DNA from: Streptomyces sp. CB02980
Lineage (GTDB): Bacteria; Actinomycetota; Actinomycetes; Streptomycetales; Streptomycetaceae
NCBI RefSeq assembly: GCF_014451325.2
Contig: NZ_JACSCH020000018.1
Span: 62,001 to 126,000 of the forward strand
Reading direction: 5' to 3'
DNA length: 64,000 nucleotides
The first letter of the stretch is position 1. The number at the start of each line of letters is the position of its first letter. A program made the position numbers and the translations under genes. Below, one piece after another: positions 1 through 9,912 of this stretch. The notes beneath the pieces are model-generated. The model had not been told where the DNA came from. It did no database searches and was given only the letters and a program-made list of their open reading frames with translations.

Positions 1-2
1 CC

Positions 3-3000
3 TACACCCTCTACGTCCACGTCCAGGCCGGTGTCACTGGCCTGGTTGGCGGCCTGCGCACGGCGGCAGGTCAGGTCACTGCCTTCGGCAGCCAGGTCCG
101 CCGCCTCGACGGTGACCTGAACCAGCTCGCCGGAAGGTCGGAGCAGACCCGTCGGGCTATGGCCGCGGGCTTCGCCGTGATGGGCGTCGCGCTCGGCGGC
201 GCCTTCGTCCTGGGAGTCCGGGGCGCCATCGAGCTGGAAAAGCAGATGGCGAACGTGATGACGATCTCCAAGGAGATCAACAACACCAACATCAGCAACT
301 TCACGGACCAGATCGTGGAGCTGAGCACGCAGCTCCCACAGTCTGCCTCCCAGCTCGCCGAGGGCCTGTACCAGGTCGTCTCCACGGGCTTCGATGGTGC
401 GGACGCGATGACGATCCTCCGGGTCGCTGCGCGAGGCGCGGCCGCCGGCCTGACGACGACGGAGACTTCCGCGCGCGCTCTGCTCGGCGTCTTGAAGGCG
501 TACGGGATGGATGCCTCGCAGGCCGCCGACGTCATGGACGTCATGTTCCAGACCGTGAACTACGGGGTCGTCTCCTTCGATGAGCTGGCGCAGCAGCTCG
601 GCGACGTAGTGCCGATGGCGGCCGCCGCTGGCGTTGAGTTCGACGACATCAGCTCGGCGCTCGCCGCTGTCACCCTCACAGGTATCCCCGCGGCCGAAGC
701 GGTCACCGCGCTCAACATGCTGATGACGCGCATGATGAAGCCGGGCCGCGAACTGGTCGACATGATCAAGGGTTTCGGCTACGAGTCGGCTGCGGCCGCT
801 CTTGAACAGGACGGCCTGTACGTCGTCATGGAGAAGGTCCGCAACGCCACCGGCGGTTCTGCGGATCAACTCGTTCCGCTGCTGAAGGACATCCGTGCGG
901 TCCGCGCCGTGCTCGCCCTGTCGGCGGCCGAGGGCAAGAACTACCAGGACACCTATGCGGGCATCAGCATCGAGGTCGAACGGGCCGGAGCGACCCAGAG
1001 GGCGTACGCGATCCAGCTCGACACCACCGCCGGCCAGTGGGCGCAGTTCCAGAACCAGGCCCAGGCCCTCGGTATCGACATGGCGCGCGTCCTCCTGCCC
1101 GCGCTGGAGAGCGTGGGCGAGGTCCTGAACATCGTGGCCGGCGCCATCAATGATCTACCCGGCCCCGCCAAGTCACTGATGGGCGTCGTCCTCGCCCTCT
1201 CGGCGGCGGCGCTGCTGGCGAAGGCGGCGTTCCTCCGCTTCGGGAACCAGCTCACCATCTTCCGCACCGAGCTTGCCACGGCGAGAGCCGGTGGCTCGGC
1301 TCTGCCAGCCGTCCTCAGCGGCGCCGGGATCGCGGTCGCCGGTCTCACCGCTCTGATGGCGATCGGAGTCGGCGTGTACGCCGCCTACTCCGCTAGCAAG
1401 CAGAAGGCCAAGGCCGCGACCGAGGAGCTCGTGGATGCACTGCGTCGAGAGCGCGAGGAAGGCGAGCAGGGGGCGGGCCTGCGCACCCTCACCGAACAAC
1501 TCACCAACAGCGACGACGTCAAGAAGCTCAAGGACGCCCAGATCGACGTAGCGACCGCCATCGACGCGATCACGTCTGGAGGCGCGAAGCTCACAAAGCT
1601 CAAGGACGAGCTCGACATTCAGAAGGGTTTGACCTGGGACAGGGGTTCATACGCGGCCGACCCCGAATGGGATGCCGCCAAGAAGGTTCTGGACCGGCAG
1701 CACGAGGTCTGGTCGAACGCGGTCAAGAAGGAGAACGAGCTCGCCGCGTCCATGGCGATCGTCAACAACAAGATCAAGGCCAACCGGCAGGAGCTGCTCG
1801 GCGCCTGGGAACTCACCCAGTCGCTCCCGACCGACAAGAACGGCAGCCCCAAGTTCACCGAGCAGATGGAGGCGATGGGCAAGGCTCTCGGCTCGATCGT
1901 CGACCCGGCGAAGGCGTGGAAGAACGCGCAGGACAAGGTGGCCGAGGCGAACAAGAAGGCGGGCCTGTCAGCTGACGCGTCCAAGGCTTCCCTCTCGGAC
2001 TACGTGGAGGAGCTGAACAAGCAGCTCAAGGCGCAGCGAGAGTTCCAGAAGAACCTGGGTGAGCTGGCCGCGAACGGTCGTCTCGACCTGGCCGATCACT
2101 TTGCCGCCCTCGGGCCCGAGTCGGCGCCCCTGTTGGACGAGCTCGTCGGACAGCTCAGGAAGGGCAAGGGCGAGGTCGCCGACGAGCTGGAGAAGATCAT
2201 CCAGGAGTCCTCCGCACGGGCGACGCCGGCGTTCCGCGCCGGTTTGGAGCAGCTGCCTGCGATCTCGGCGAAGTACGGCAGGAAGGTCGCCGAAGCGTGG
2301 GCCGACGCGTCGGCCACCAACGACCCGGGCAAGTTCGCGAAGGTCATGCAGGACATGGTCGTCGCCGACATGGGGAAGGCCGCCAAGAAGCTGCCCAAGG
2401 CCGCTGCCGCGCAGATGGAACAGGGCATGAGCGTCCTGGCGGACGTGTCCGAGAAGTTCGGCAAGGAAGCGTCCACCTCGCTGGCACAGTCGTTCCTCAC
2501 GGGCGACATCGAGAACATCCGCTCCCAGCTGGGCTTCCTGTACGGCGCGGACATGCCCATCGACGCGCCAGACCTCTCGGCCGTCGTGGCGGCCTTCCGC
2601 ACGGCCGGAAGGCAGTCGAACTCCGAGTGGCTCGGCATGCTCAGCCTCATCGTGTCCGTCTCGCAGACGAAGGGATCCGAGGCGGCGAGCGCCCTCACCA
2701 CGGCCCTGCTCTCAGGCGACATGGCAGCCGTACAGGCGCAGCTCGATGAGATCGGGGCATCGGTCGGCCGGATCCCCGGCCAGAAGACGATCACCGTCAG
2801 CGTGAACAAGCCAGCCGCTGTAACCATCCCGTTCTTCGCGAAGATCCAGGCCAGTACGTGGGACAAGGACGGCAACGGTGTCCCCGACGGCATCCAGAAG
2901 GTGCCTGTGAAGCAGGCAAACGGTGGACTGCTCGACTTCTACGCGGACGGCGGCGTGCGCACCTTGCGTGAGGATCACACAGCGCAGATCGCGCCAGCGG

Positions 3001-4724
3001 GCGCCTGGCGGGTGTGGGCGGAGCCGGAGACACAGGGCGAGGCATACATCCCCCTGGCGGGAGCGAAGCGGGGTCGCTCCAAGCGCATCCTGGAGGACGT
3101 CGCCCGCCGCTTCGGCGGCGAAGTGACCTACCACGCCGACGGCGGAGTCACCGGCTTCAACTACCAGGCGCCGGCGCTCTACACCCTGAGCGGCATCGCG
3201 GGCGACTCCATGAACAGGAAGGGCAAGTTCAGCCTCAGCCTGTTCGCCGACAAGCTGGACGCCTCCGTCGCCACCGCCAAGCGGTGGCGAAAGGACCTGG
3301 AGACGGTGGCCCGCCGTGCCGGCCAGGATGTGGCCAACTCCCTGGCAGAGATGGGCGTCGAGGGGATCGCGCTCACGCGAAAGATGGCAACAGGAAGCTC
3401 GCGCTATGTACGGGCGATGGCTGGCGACTTGGAGGCCCTGGCCGCAGCATCACGAGCGAGCCTCGGGGAGTGGAGCGGCCAGCTCCGTCAGGCGGCGAAA
3501 GACCAGTCCGCCTTCGAGCGGAACCTCTCGGAGCTGGAGGCCCGCGGGTACGGGGCGCTCGCGAAGCGGCTTCGGGAGCAGGGCGACCAGGACGCCGCCG
3601 ACCTCGCAGATCAGGCTGTGAGGGATCCGAAGAAGGCCAAGGCGGCAAACGATGCTGCCGCCCGCATGAACGCTGCCCTCGTCGCGAACCTCCAGCAGTG
3701 GACGAATCAGCTTGGTCAGGCGGCGAAGGACCGCATCGCCTTCGAGCGGAACCTCTCGAAGTTGGAAGCCCGCGGGTACGGGGCGCTCGCGAAGCGGCTT
3801 CGGGAGCAGGGCGACCAGGACGCCGCCGACCTCGCCGCGCAGGCCGTGAAGGACTCAAAGAAGGCGAAGGCGGCAAACGATGAAGCGACTCGGATGGCCT
3901 CGGCCCTCATCACCAGTCTCGGGCAGTGGACGGACCAACTCCGGAAGACGGTGAAGGACCAGAACACCTTCGAGCAGAACGTCGCGAAGCTTGCGGCATC
4001 GGGCTACACCGACTTGGCCAAGAATCTGGCCGAACAAGGTGACGAGGAGGCGGCCGCCCTTGCCGCACAGGCGGTGAAGGACCCCAAGAAGGCCAAGGCA
4101 GCGAACGACGCTGCCCGCACAGCCAGCAAGGCGCTCCCGGAAGAGGACCTCCCCGACCTGGTCGCGATCATCGGCGCCATCAAGAGCAAGACGACCGGCC
4201 TGCACGTGGTGGCCGACGCTACCGGGCTGAGCGAAGAACGAATTATCGAGATCGCCAACCTTGGCCTCGCCCGTCTCAAGAGCGCGCTGGGGGCAAAGGG
4301 CACGAAGTTCTTCGACGACCTGCGCCGGGCCAACCGTGGGCTGTCGTACGCCAGCGGGGGCATCCTCACCCCCGGCCTCTATGCCACCTCCGGGGGGCTG
4401 ATCAAGTTCGCCGAGCCCGAGACGGGTGGCGAGGCATTCATCCCTCTCGGAGCGGCGAAGCGCGGCAGCGCGCTCGCTGTCCTCCAGGACGTCGCCACAC
4501 GGTTTGGGATGCGCTTGTCCAGTGCCGACGCGGTACCAGCGCCGACGAGGCTCGTCGACGCTCGGCCGTCAGCCGCGATCAAGGTCACCATCATCCAGCA
4601 GCATCCGAAAGCCCTGGTGGAGTCCATGCCGATCACCGTCCACGGCCGCGACACCTCTCCGCAGGAGCTGTCCGGGGAGATCATGCGGAGGCTACGGAAC
4701 GCGCAGCGCGGAGGGCGGATCTGA
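3..4724 (+). CDS. phage tail tape measure protein (5' end outside the window)
   Basis: Sets tail length and runs through the tail tube of a siphovirus; it helps pass DNA at infection. The frame is open back to base 3 with no stop, so the start lies left of the window; 1573 residues are visible. The N-terminal quarter has the TP901-type tape measure core (for example LSTQLPQSASQLAEGLYQV). Two hydrophobic stretches follow around residues 385-470, typical of tape measures. The C-terminal third has three consecutive 76-residue repeats plus a looser earlier copy. A second motif, AEPETxGEAfIPLgaaKRg, occurs twice, near residues 1008 and 1475. The stop overlaps the next ATG (TGATG). Family assignment is firm; the repeats are described separately. 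Confidence 0.93.
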   Translation, partial: YTLYVHVQAGVTGLVGGLRTAAGQVTAFGSQVRRLDGDLNQLAGRSEQTRRAMAAGFAVMGVALGGAFVLGVRGAIELEKQMANVMTISKEINNTNISNFTDQIVELSTQLPQSASQLAEGLYQVVSTGFDGADAMTILRVAARGAAAGLTTTETSARALLGVLKAYGMDASQAADVMDVMFQTVNYGVVSFDELAQQLGDVVPMAAAAGVEFDDISSALAAVTLTGIPAAEAVTALNMLMTRMMKPGRELVDMIKGFGYESAAAALEQDGLYVVMEKVRNATGGSADQLVPLLKDIRAVRAVLALSAAEGKNYQDTYAGISIEVERAGATQRAYAIQLDTTAGQWAQFQNQAQALGIDMARVLLPALESVGEVLNIVAGAINDLPGPAKSLMGVVLALSAAALLAKAAFLRFGNQLTIFRTELATARAGGSALPAVLSGAGIAVAGLTALMAIGVGVYAAYSASKQKAKAATEELVDALRREREEGEQGAGLRTLTEQLTNSDDVKKLKDAQIDVATAIDAITSGGAKLTKLKDELDIQKGLTWDRGSYAADPEWDAAKKVLDRQHEVWSNAVKKENELAASMAIVNNKIKANRQELLGAWELTQSLPTDKNGSPKFTEQMEAMGKALGSIVDPAKAWKNAQDKVAEANKKAGLSADASKASLSDYVEELNKQLKAQREFQKNLGELAANGRLDLADHFAALGPESAPLLDELVGQLRKGKGEVADELEKIIQESSARATPAFRAGLEQLPAISAKYGRKVAEAWADASATNDPGKFAKVMQDMVVADMGKAAKKLPKAAAAQMEQGMSVLADVSEKFGKEASTSLAQSFLTGDIENIRSQLGFLYGADMPIDAPDLSAVVAAFRTAGRQSNSEWLGMLSLIVSVSQTKGSEAASALTTALLSGDMAAVQAQLDEIGASVGRIPGQKTITVSVNKPAAVTIPFFAKIQASTWDKDGNGVPDGIQKVPVKQANGGLLDFYADGGVRTLREDHTAQIAPAGAWRVWAEPETQGEAYIPLAGAKRGRSKRILEDVARRFGGEVTYHADGGVTGFNYQAPALYTLSGIAGDSMNRKGKFSLSLFADKLDASVATAKRWRKDLETVARRAGQDVANSLAEMGVEGIALTRKMATGSSRYVRAMAGDLEALAAASRASLGEWSGQLRQAAKDQSAFERNLSELEARGYGALAKRLREQGDQDAADLADQAVRDPKKAKAANDAAARMNAALVANLQQWTNQLGQAAKDRIAFERNLSKLEARGYGALAKRLREQGDQDAADLAAQAVKDSKKAKAANDEATRMASALITSLGQWTDQLRKTVKDQNTFEQNVAKLAASGYTDLAKNLAEQGDEEAAALAAQAVKDPKKAKAANDAARTASKALPEEDLPDLVAIIGAIKSKTTGLHVVADATGLSEERIIEIANLGLARLKSALGAKGTKFFDDLRRANRGLSYASGGILTPGLYATSGGLIKFAEPETGGEAFIPLGAAKRGSALAVLQDVATRFGMRLSSADAVPAPTRLVDARPSAAIKVTIIQQHPKALVESMPITVHGRDTSPQELSGEIMRRLRNAQRGGRI
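3462..4139 (+). repeat. three tandem 228-bp repeats inside the tape measure gene
   Basis: Copies begin at 3462, 3690 and 3918, each 228 bp (76 codons). Copies 1 and 2 share a long, nearly identical DNA block around the codons for ARGYGALAKRLREQGDQDAA; copy 3 is more diverged. Each copy encodes an amphipathic, charged, probably helical module ending in KKAKAAND. This fits recent in-frame duplication that lengthens a tape measure by a fixed step. Confidence 0.9.
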
Positions 4725-5620
4725 TGGCTGCCCTCACCGACTGGCAGATCGACTTCGCCGGCGTCCTCATCGGCCATGGCACCTCCGTGACCGTGTCCGA
4801 TATCGAGGGTCTCGGCGCCGCCGAGCTGCGCACCCAGGACGTCCTGAACCCGTCTGATGACGGCGCGTTCCCTGGCGTAGACCTGTACGCGCCGCGCACG
4901 GTCCGGATCGAGGCCGGCATCCGAACTCCGGGCGATCCGGCCGCCGCCTTGGACAAGCTGGCGGAGATCGAAGCCGTCGCCGCCAACGCGAAGGTCCGGC
5001 GTACGGCCGGGGCCCTCGCGCAGCTGCGCCTGCGCTGGCCCGGGCGCGACACCAAGGTCCTCTTCGGCCGCATCAGGCGGGCGAAAGCCGTCTCCACAGC
5101 GCAGGCCATCCACGGGTGGATCCCGCTGGACTTGGAATTCACCGCGCTCGACCCGCGGCTGCACGGCGACTCCATATCCAGCATCACCCTCTCCTTGGAC
5201 ATCAGCCACAGCAGCGGGGGCTTCAAGGCACCTCTCGTGGCACCCATCACGACCGGCATCGCCACCCCGGAGACCAGGCCCGGGTGGGTCATCAACGAGG
5301 GCAACGTGGGCGCGTGGCCGTCCATCAGGATCACCGGCCCCGTCGCCAATCCCCGACTCGTGCACGTGGAGAGCGGCCGCGTTCTCGAGCTCGGCCTCAC
5401 CCTCGGCGTCGGTGAGCGCATCGACATCGAGACCCGCCCTGGAACCCGCTGGGTTCTGCGGAACGGGACGGGCAACGTCGCGTCGGCACTCTCCAACGCC
5501 TCTCGCCTGGACCTCTTCCAGATCCCTCCCGGCCGCAGCGAGATCCGCTGGACGGCGACCGACTACACCAACTCCACCCGGCTGGCCGTCTCGTGGCGGT
5601 CGGCCTGGACGGCCCTGTAA
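4724..5620 (+). CDS. siphovirus distal tail (Dit-like) protein
   Basis: 298 residues, directly after the tape measure and overlapping its stop by one base, the usual position of the distal tail protein that joins the tail tube to the tip. The N-terminal half (DFAGVLIGHGTSVTVSDIEG and onward) resembles the phage tail-family fold, and the C-terminal half, rich in beta-type sequence (WVINEGNVGAWPSIRITGP), resembles the galectin-like part of Dit proteins. Start ATG 4724 is fixed by coupling to the previous gene. Assignment rests on position plus family-like motifs, not on a catalytic signature. Confidence 0.75.
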   Translation: MAALTDWQIDFAGVLIGHGTSVTVSDIEGLGAAELRTQDVLNPSDDGAFPGVDLYAPRTVRIEAGIRTPGDPAAALDKLAEIEAVAANAKVRRTAGALAQLRLRWPGRDTKVLFGRIRRAKAVSTAQAIHGWIPLDLEFTALDPRLHGDSISSITLSLDISHSSGGFKAPLVAPITTGIATPETRPGWVINEGNVGAWPSIRITGPVANPRLVHVESGRVLELGLTLGVGERIDIETRPGTRWVLRNGTGNVASALSNASRLDLFQIPPGRSEIRWTATDYTNSTRLAVSWRSAWTAL

Positions 5621-5632
5621 GGAGAACCTGCT

Positions 5633-6562
5633 GTGCCACTCATTCAGCCGCCCATGCTCACCCACGGCGGAACGCACCCTGCCCGCGCGATGCGGATGAT
5701 GATCAGGGACCTCGCCCGGGGTTCCCAGGGCGTCACTGAGGCCAACGACCTCAAGGCCAGGCAGCTGTCGACGCCGGGCTCCGCTGTTCGCGTCGGGGAT
5801 GGCTCGTCCATCATCCGGGGCGCTTCCTGGGGCCAGGGCGCCTACACCCAGTACAACGTGGGTGACACCATCGTCCCCATCGCGGCGACGGGCGCATCGC
5901 CGCGCTCGGACCTGTTGGTGCACCGTGTGGAGGACCCGGAGTACGAGGGCAACCGCGACCCGGCCGAACAGGACATCGGATACTTCCACGTCGTTCCCAA
6001 CGTGGGATCGACGGCGACCGCGGTTCCGGCCGGGATGACCGCGATACCCCTGGCCCGAATCGACATCCCTCCGAACACGGCGACCATCACGGACGCCATG
6101 ATCAAGGACCTGCGGCGCATCGCCAACCCCCGGCGCGATCGGCGCCTCTACACTGCCTTCCCGGGCAGCCCGCAGAAGCTGACCTACTCGGACAACCGCT
6201 ACCACACGTGGCCGCCGGCGGCTCGGTGGACCATCCCGGTTCCTGACTGGGCCGTGACCCTCAAGGCGGTCACGACCTTCGCCGGTCTCCGCATGGACAG
6301 CGCCGACGTCTACGCGTCGATGCAGCAGGTCATCGGACCCATCAAGGGCCAGGACACGGTCATCGACGACGACCAGGGCAAGAACGTCCGGCGGACAACG
6401 GTCATCCTTGCGGACAGCCTGGGGGTCTCGGCCGCCATGCGCGGCACGAACCAGGTCCTGTATGTGCAGACCTATATGTCGAAGGCGGAGACTGGCAACC
6501 TGACCGTCGACGGTGCCACGTCGCTCATCTGCGACGTCGAGTTCAACGAGGGCGTCATCTGA
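5633..6562 (+). CDS. phage minor tail protein, unassigned
   Basis: 309 residues, starting at GTG 5633 behind a strong AAGGAG (5619-5624), 12 bases after the previous stop. It ends in a one-base overlap with the next ATG, so it is co-translated with the tail-tip genes. The N-terminal part has a run GDTIVPIAATGASPRSDLLV followed by a charged acidic stretch, and the rest looks beta-rich. I see no enzymatic motif. Position between the Dit-like protein and the hub-like protein suggests a structural tail-tip component; the exact role is inferred only from gene order. Confidence 0.7.
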   Translation: MPLIQPPMLTHGGTHPARAMRMMIRDLARGSQGVTEANDLKARQLSTPGSAVRVGDGSSIIRGASWGQGAYTQYNVGDTIVPIAATGASPRSDLLVHRVEDPEYEGNRDPAEQDIGYFHVVPNVGSTATAVPAGMTAIPLARIDIPPNTATITDAMIKDLRRIANPRRDRRLYTAFPGSPQKLTYSDNRYHTWPPAARWTIPVPDWAVTLKAVTTFAGLRMDSADVYASMQQVIGPIKGQDTVIDDDQGKNVRRTTVILADSLGVSAAMRGTNQVLYVQTYMSKAETGNLTVDGATSLICDVEFNEGVI

Positions 6563-7647
6563 TGGCGTACCGCTTCCTCACCACGCACGCTCTCACCGGT
6601 CAGACCCTGAGCGTGGATCTACCGCTGTCGGAGGTGGAGTTCGGCCCCGAGCTGTGCGGGCCGGGCTCCTTCACCGGCGTCCTCGCACCCAAGCTGGCCG
6701 GCCTCATGCCTTCCCAGGTGGACCCCGGGACGACAGCGATCTACGTGGAGCGCGACCGGACGCTGCTGTGGGGCGGGCTGATCTGGAGAGCGGAACCCGA
6801 AGGCCAGAAGCTCCGTCTGGAGGCCAGCGGCTTCGGTTCGTACCTCACCAAGCGGACTGACACGCACGGCAACCTGGGAGGCCGTGGCCCGTGGGTGCAC
6901 GCTGACCCCTGCCGCGTAATCCGGGACACGTGGGCGTACTGCCAGGCCCAGCCCGACGGGAACGTCCGCGTCGTAGTGGATGGGACGACGTCCCGGGCTA
7001 CGGTCGGGACCCCCGCCGACCCGTACTCCACCCCGTGGTGGGAGGCGCCACCCCTCGCGAACGTCGTCGACGACATGGTCGCCGTCGCCGGCGGCCCAGA
7101 GTGGACCGAGGCGGTCGCGTGGTCGGGCAACTCTCCGACCCAGCGCATCCGCATCGGCTGGCCGCGACTGGGCACCAGGCGGCAGGACATCAGCTTCACG
7201 TCCGGCATCAACATCGCCTCCTCGGTGCCGGTGCAGTACGACGCCGACAGCTATGCCCAGGTGATCATCGGCCTTGGCGCGGGCGAGGGACGTTCCCGGC
7301 GTCGCGCCGTGGACGCGGCCCGGAACGGGCGGCTGCGCTTGGAGCACGTGCTCGAGCTCCCTGACGAGAAGGCGACCGACCGCCTGGCCGCGCGTGCCCG
7401 CACCGAGCGCGTGAACCGGTCGGTCATCGGCGAGGTCACCGAGGTTGTGCTCCGGGACCACCCTGCGGCGCGCATCGGCTCCTTCCAGATCGGCGACGAC
7501 GTCCGGGTTCGACTGAACGACGAGTGGACGCAGTACGACGGCTGGGCTCGGATCACCGGCTGGCTCCTCAAGCCGCCGTCCGACGCCGGGCCGGAGCAGA
7601 TCACAGTCCAGCTGGCGCGGGCCGACAGATTCACCTACGGAGCGTGA
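6562..7647 (+). CDS. phage tail-tip hub-like protein
   Basis: 361 residues. The N-terminal half (VDPGTTAIYVERDRTLLWGG, then a WRAEPEGQKLRLEASGFGSYL segment) is the pattern seen in actinophage hub or Tal-type proteins whose fold resembles gp27. The C-terminal part holds DDVRVRLNDEW and GWARITGWLLKP, a beta-barrel-like end. It begins on the stop of the previous gene and is followed two bases later by the fibre gene. Assigned as the baseplate or tip protein that carries the fibre; no peptidase motif is visible. Confidence 0.7.
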   Translation: MAYRFLTTHALTGQTLSVDLPLSEVEFGPELCGPGSFTGVLAPKLAGLMPSQVDPGTTAIYVERDRTLLWGGLIWRAEPEGQKLRLEASGFGSYLTKRTDTHGNLGGRGPWVHADPCRVIRDTWAYCQAQPDGNVRVVVDGTTSRATVGTPADPYSTPWWEAPPLANVVDDMVAVAGGPEWTEAVAWSGNSPTQRIRIGWPRLGTRRQDISFTSGINIASSVPVQYDADSYAQVIIGLGAGEGRSRRRAVDAARNGRLRLEHVLELPDEKATDRLAARARTERVNRSVIGEVTEVVLRDHPAARIGSFQIGDDVRVRLNDEWTQYDGWARITGWLLKPPSDAGPEQITVQLARADRFTYGA

Positions 7648-7649
7648 AC

Positions 7650-9827
7650 ATGACCAACCCCATAGCCGTCCTCGCCGCTCGCCTTGCCGGCGTCGAGCGG
7701 CGGCTCGACAGCACGAGCCGGACCGCCCAGCTCGCCTACTCCTCCATCGAGGACGGCGCGATCAGCGTCTACGACGGAGACGGCTCCCTGCGCGCGATCA
7801 TCGGCCAGCAGCCGGACGGCACGACCGGCCTGACCGTCACCAACGGACCGCCGCCCCCGCAGCCGGTCGCGCCCACGATGGCGCCCTCGATCGGGGGCGT
7901 CACCGTGGGCTGGGACGGCCGGCTTCTCGACGGAAGTGCCACGCCCCTGGACTGGGCCCGGCTGGAGATCCACTCCGCTGAAGTGCAGTTCACGCCGGAC
8001 GCGTCGACTCTGCGCGCGACCATCGAGTCCCCGCAGGGCGGCACTTTCACCGTCCAGGCCGAGACGCCCCAGTACGTCTGTCTCGTGGCGCGCAACACCT
8101 CCGGCACCGTGTCGCTGCCCTCCCCGATGGCGGGGCCACTGGGGCGTTTGCCGGTCGTCGCCGAAGCTGTGCTTGACGGCATCGTGGGTGAGCTGGCGCT
8201 CGCGGACGCTGCAGTCAGCCGCGCCAAGATCGCGGTCGGCGCCGTCGACGCCGACCGCCTCGCCATCGGAACCGGCAATCTCCTGCCAGACGGCGGATTC
8301 GAGGGTGCGTACTCCGAGAAGCTGATCGCCGACAGCCCGGACTGGCACCTGACGGGACCCGGAAACAACTCGGCCCGATGCCTGACAGCGACCGTGACTG
8401 CCGAGTCGCCGACGACCCGTAGTCAGCGACTCACGGTTCTGCCTGCCTCGCCGGGTGACAGGTTCTTCCTCGCGGTGGACTACCAGACCAGCACGGACTG
8501 GTCCGGCGCCGGTGCCCGGCTCTTCTTGCGCTGGTGTGATGCGGGCGGCGCCACGCTCGGTGTCGATGCCGTTGAGCGGACTGCTGCACCCGGCACCACC
8601 TGGACGCGGATGGGCGGCCAGGCTCAGGCACCGGCCAACACGGTGCGTGCCGAGGTGTGGGCCGAAGCCGTCCAGGCCAGCCAGGGACGCCTGTCGTTCG
8701 ACAACGGCGAAGTCCGCACAGTCGTCACGGCCGGCATGGTCCTGGCGGGCTCCATCGGAACCTCCGAGCTGGCCGCAGACTCCGTCACCGCGGAGAAGGT
8801 TGTGGCACAGAGCATCACGGCGCGGGAGGTGAAGCTCCGATCCCTTACCGCCGACCAGATGGATGTCAACAGCATCCGGGTCGCTCTCCTCACGGCGGGC
8901 GTCATCACGGCCGACATGATCAAGGCCGATGCGCTCAACGGCAAGACGATCACGGGGATCAAGGTCGTCGGCGCGGAGATCAACGGCGCCACTCTGCGCA
9001 CCGCCGACTCAGGCAGCCGTGTGGAGATCACGTCCGTGCCGGCCACCGACACCACGCCCGCGTCCGGGCGGGTCCAGCTGCCGTCGGGCTCGGCGGCCGA
9101 GGTTGAACCGGCGGCCGTGTACTCCTTGTACGACGCCGACAGCAACAGGTCCACGCTGAGACTGCAGTCGGCTGTGCTGCGCGCGACGAGCACGACGGGC
9201 AGCGCCGTGAAGGCCATGGCATCTGAGCCGACTTGGCCGAGTTCAGCGATCACCATGTGGTCGGAGCCTGACACCTCCTATCTCGAGTTGGTGGCCACCA
9301 AGGCGATCATCGAAGCGAAGTCCGTCGCCATCGGTGACGCAGTCCGATCCCACCTCGTCATCGCGGGGAACGAGATCAAGGCGGAGAACCTGGGCGGTGC
9401 CGCTCCGGTCTTCATCGGTGGCATGCTCGCGGTCGACCCCGACGGATGGATCAGCCGGTACAACGAGGTCTGGAGAGAGCCGACGCTCGGATCTGGGTGG
9501 GCCCAGTACGGAGGGACCTGGGACCGCGTTGCCTGGAAGGTCTTCCCTGACAGGACCGTAGGGCTGCGCGGAGTACTCAAGCGAACGTCCAAGGACGCTG
9601 TCGGAGCGGGTGAGATCGTGATGGTCCTTCCTGCCGCAGCGCGGCCTAAGGTCAGCTACACGCAGCAGTTCCAGGTCCTCGTCTCGACCGGGGCCGCGTT
9701 GTTCCTGAACCTCGCCCCGGCCACGGGGATCGTCACCCTGACCAACGTCACCGCTGCTGCGGCCACGGCGCTGGCGACCGGGGCGGCGCACGTGAACCTG
9801 AGCAGCATTCGCTTCCCGCTGGACTGA
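7650..9827 (+). CDS. phage tail fibre / receptor-contact minor tail protein
   Basis: 725 residues. ATG 7650 is chosen because GGAG at 7639-7642 sits 7 bases before it; the frame is open further upstream but would then overlap most of the previous gene's end. The first 50 residues carry IEDGAISVYDGDGSLRAIIG, a common start of actinophage minor tail proteins. A middle region (NLLPDGGFEGAYSEK, then an aromatic-rich beta segment) looks like a carbohydrate-binding module. Residues about 380-460 have the fibre-type succession of SITAREVKLRSL, LTAGVITADMIKADAL and INGATLRTAD. The C-terminus (GWAQYGGTWDRVAWKVFPD) looks like a receptor-binding tip. This gene probably sets host specificity. Confidence 0.82.
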   Translation: MTNPIAVLAARLAGVERRLDSTSRTAQLAYSSIEDGAISVYDGDGSLRAIIGQQPDGTTGLTVTNGPPPPQPVAPTMAPSIGGVTVGWDGRLLDGSATPLDWARLEIHSAEVQFTPDASTLRATIESPQGGTFTVQAETPQYVCLVARNTSGTVSLPSPMAGPLGRLPVVAEAVLDGIVGELALADAAVSRAKIAVGAVDADRLAIGTGNLLPDGGFEGAYSEKLIADSPDWHLTGPGNNSARCLTATVTAESPTTRSQRLTVLPASPGDRFFLAVDYQTSTDWSGAGARLFLRWCDAGGATLGVDAVERTAAPGTTWTRMGGQAQAPANTVRAEVWAEAVQASQGRLSFDNGEVRTVVTAGMVLAGSIGTSELAADSVTAEKVVAQSITAREVKLRSLTADQMDVNSIRVALLTAGVITADMIKADALNGKTITGIKVVGAEINGATLRTADSGSRVEITSVPATDTTPASGRVQLPSGSAAEVEPAAVYSLYDADSNRSTLRLQSAVLRATSTTGSAVKAMASEPTWPSSAITMWSEPDTSYLELVATKAIIEAKSVAIGDAVRSHLVIAGNEIKAENLGGAAPVFIGGMLAVDPDGWISRYNEVWREPTLGSGWAQYGGTWDRVAWKVFPDRTVGLRGVLKRTSKDAVGAGEIVMVLPAAARPKVSYTQQFQVLVSTGAALFLNLAPATGIVTLTNVTAAAATALATGAAHVNLSSIRFPLD

Positions 9828-9912
9828 CGCCGACCGGAGCGAGCCGGAGCTTCTCGGGTTCCCCTTTATGATCGGGATGTGGCGCGGGGCCACCGATCGC
9901 AAGGAGTTCGCG

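Noticed and set aside
4379..6205. 608-codon open frame on the minus strand opposite the tail genes
   Set aside because: High GC keeps antisense frames open. The plus-strand genes here have coupled starts and family motifs, and the minus frame has arginine/glycine-rich nonsense composition.
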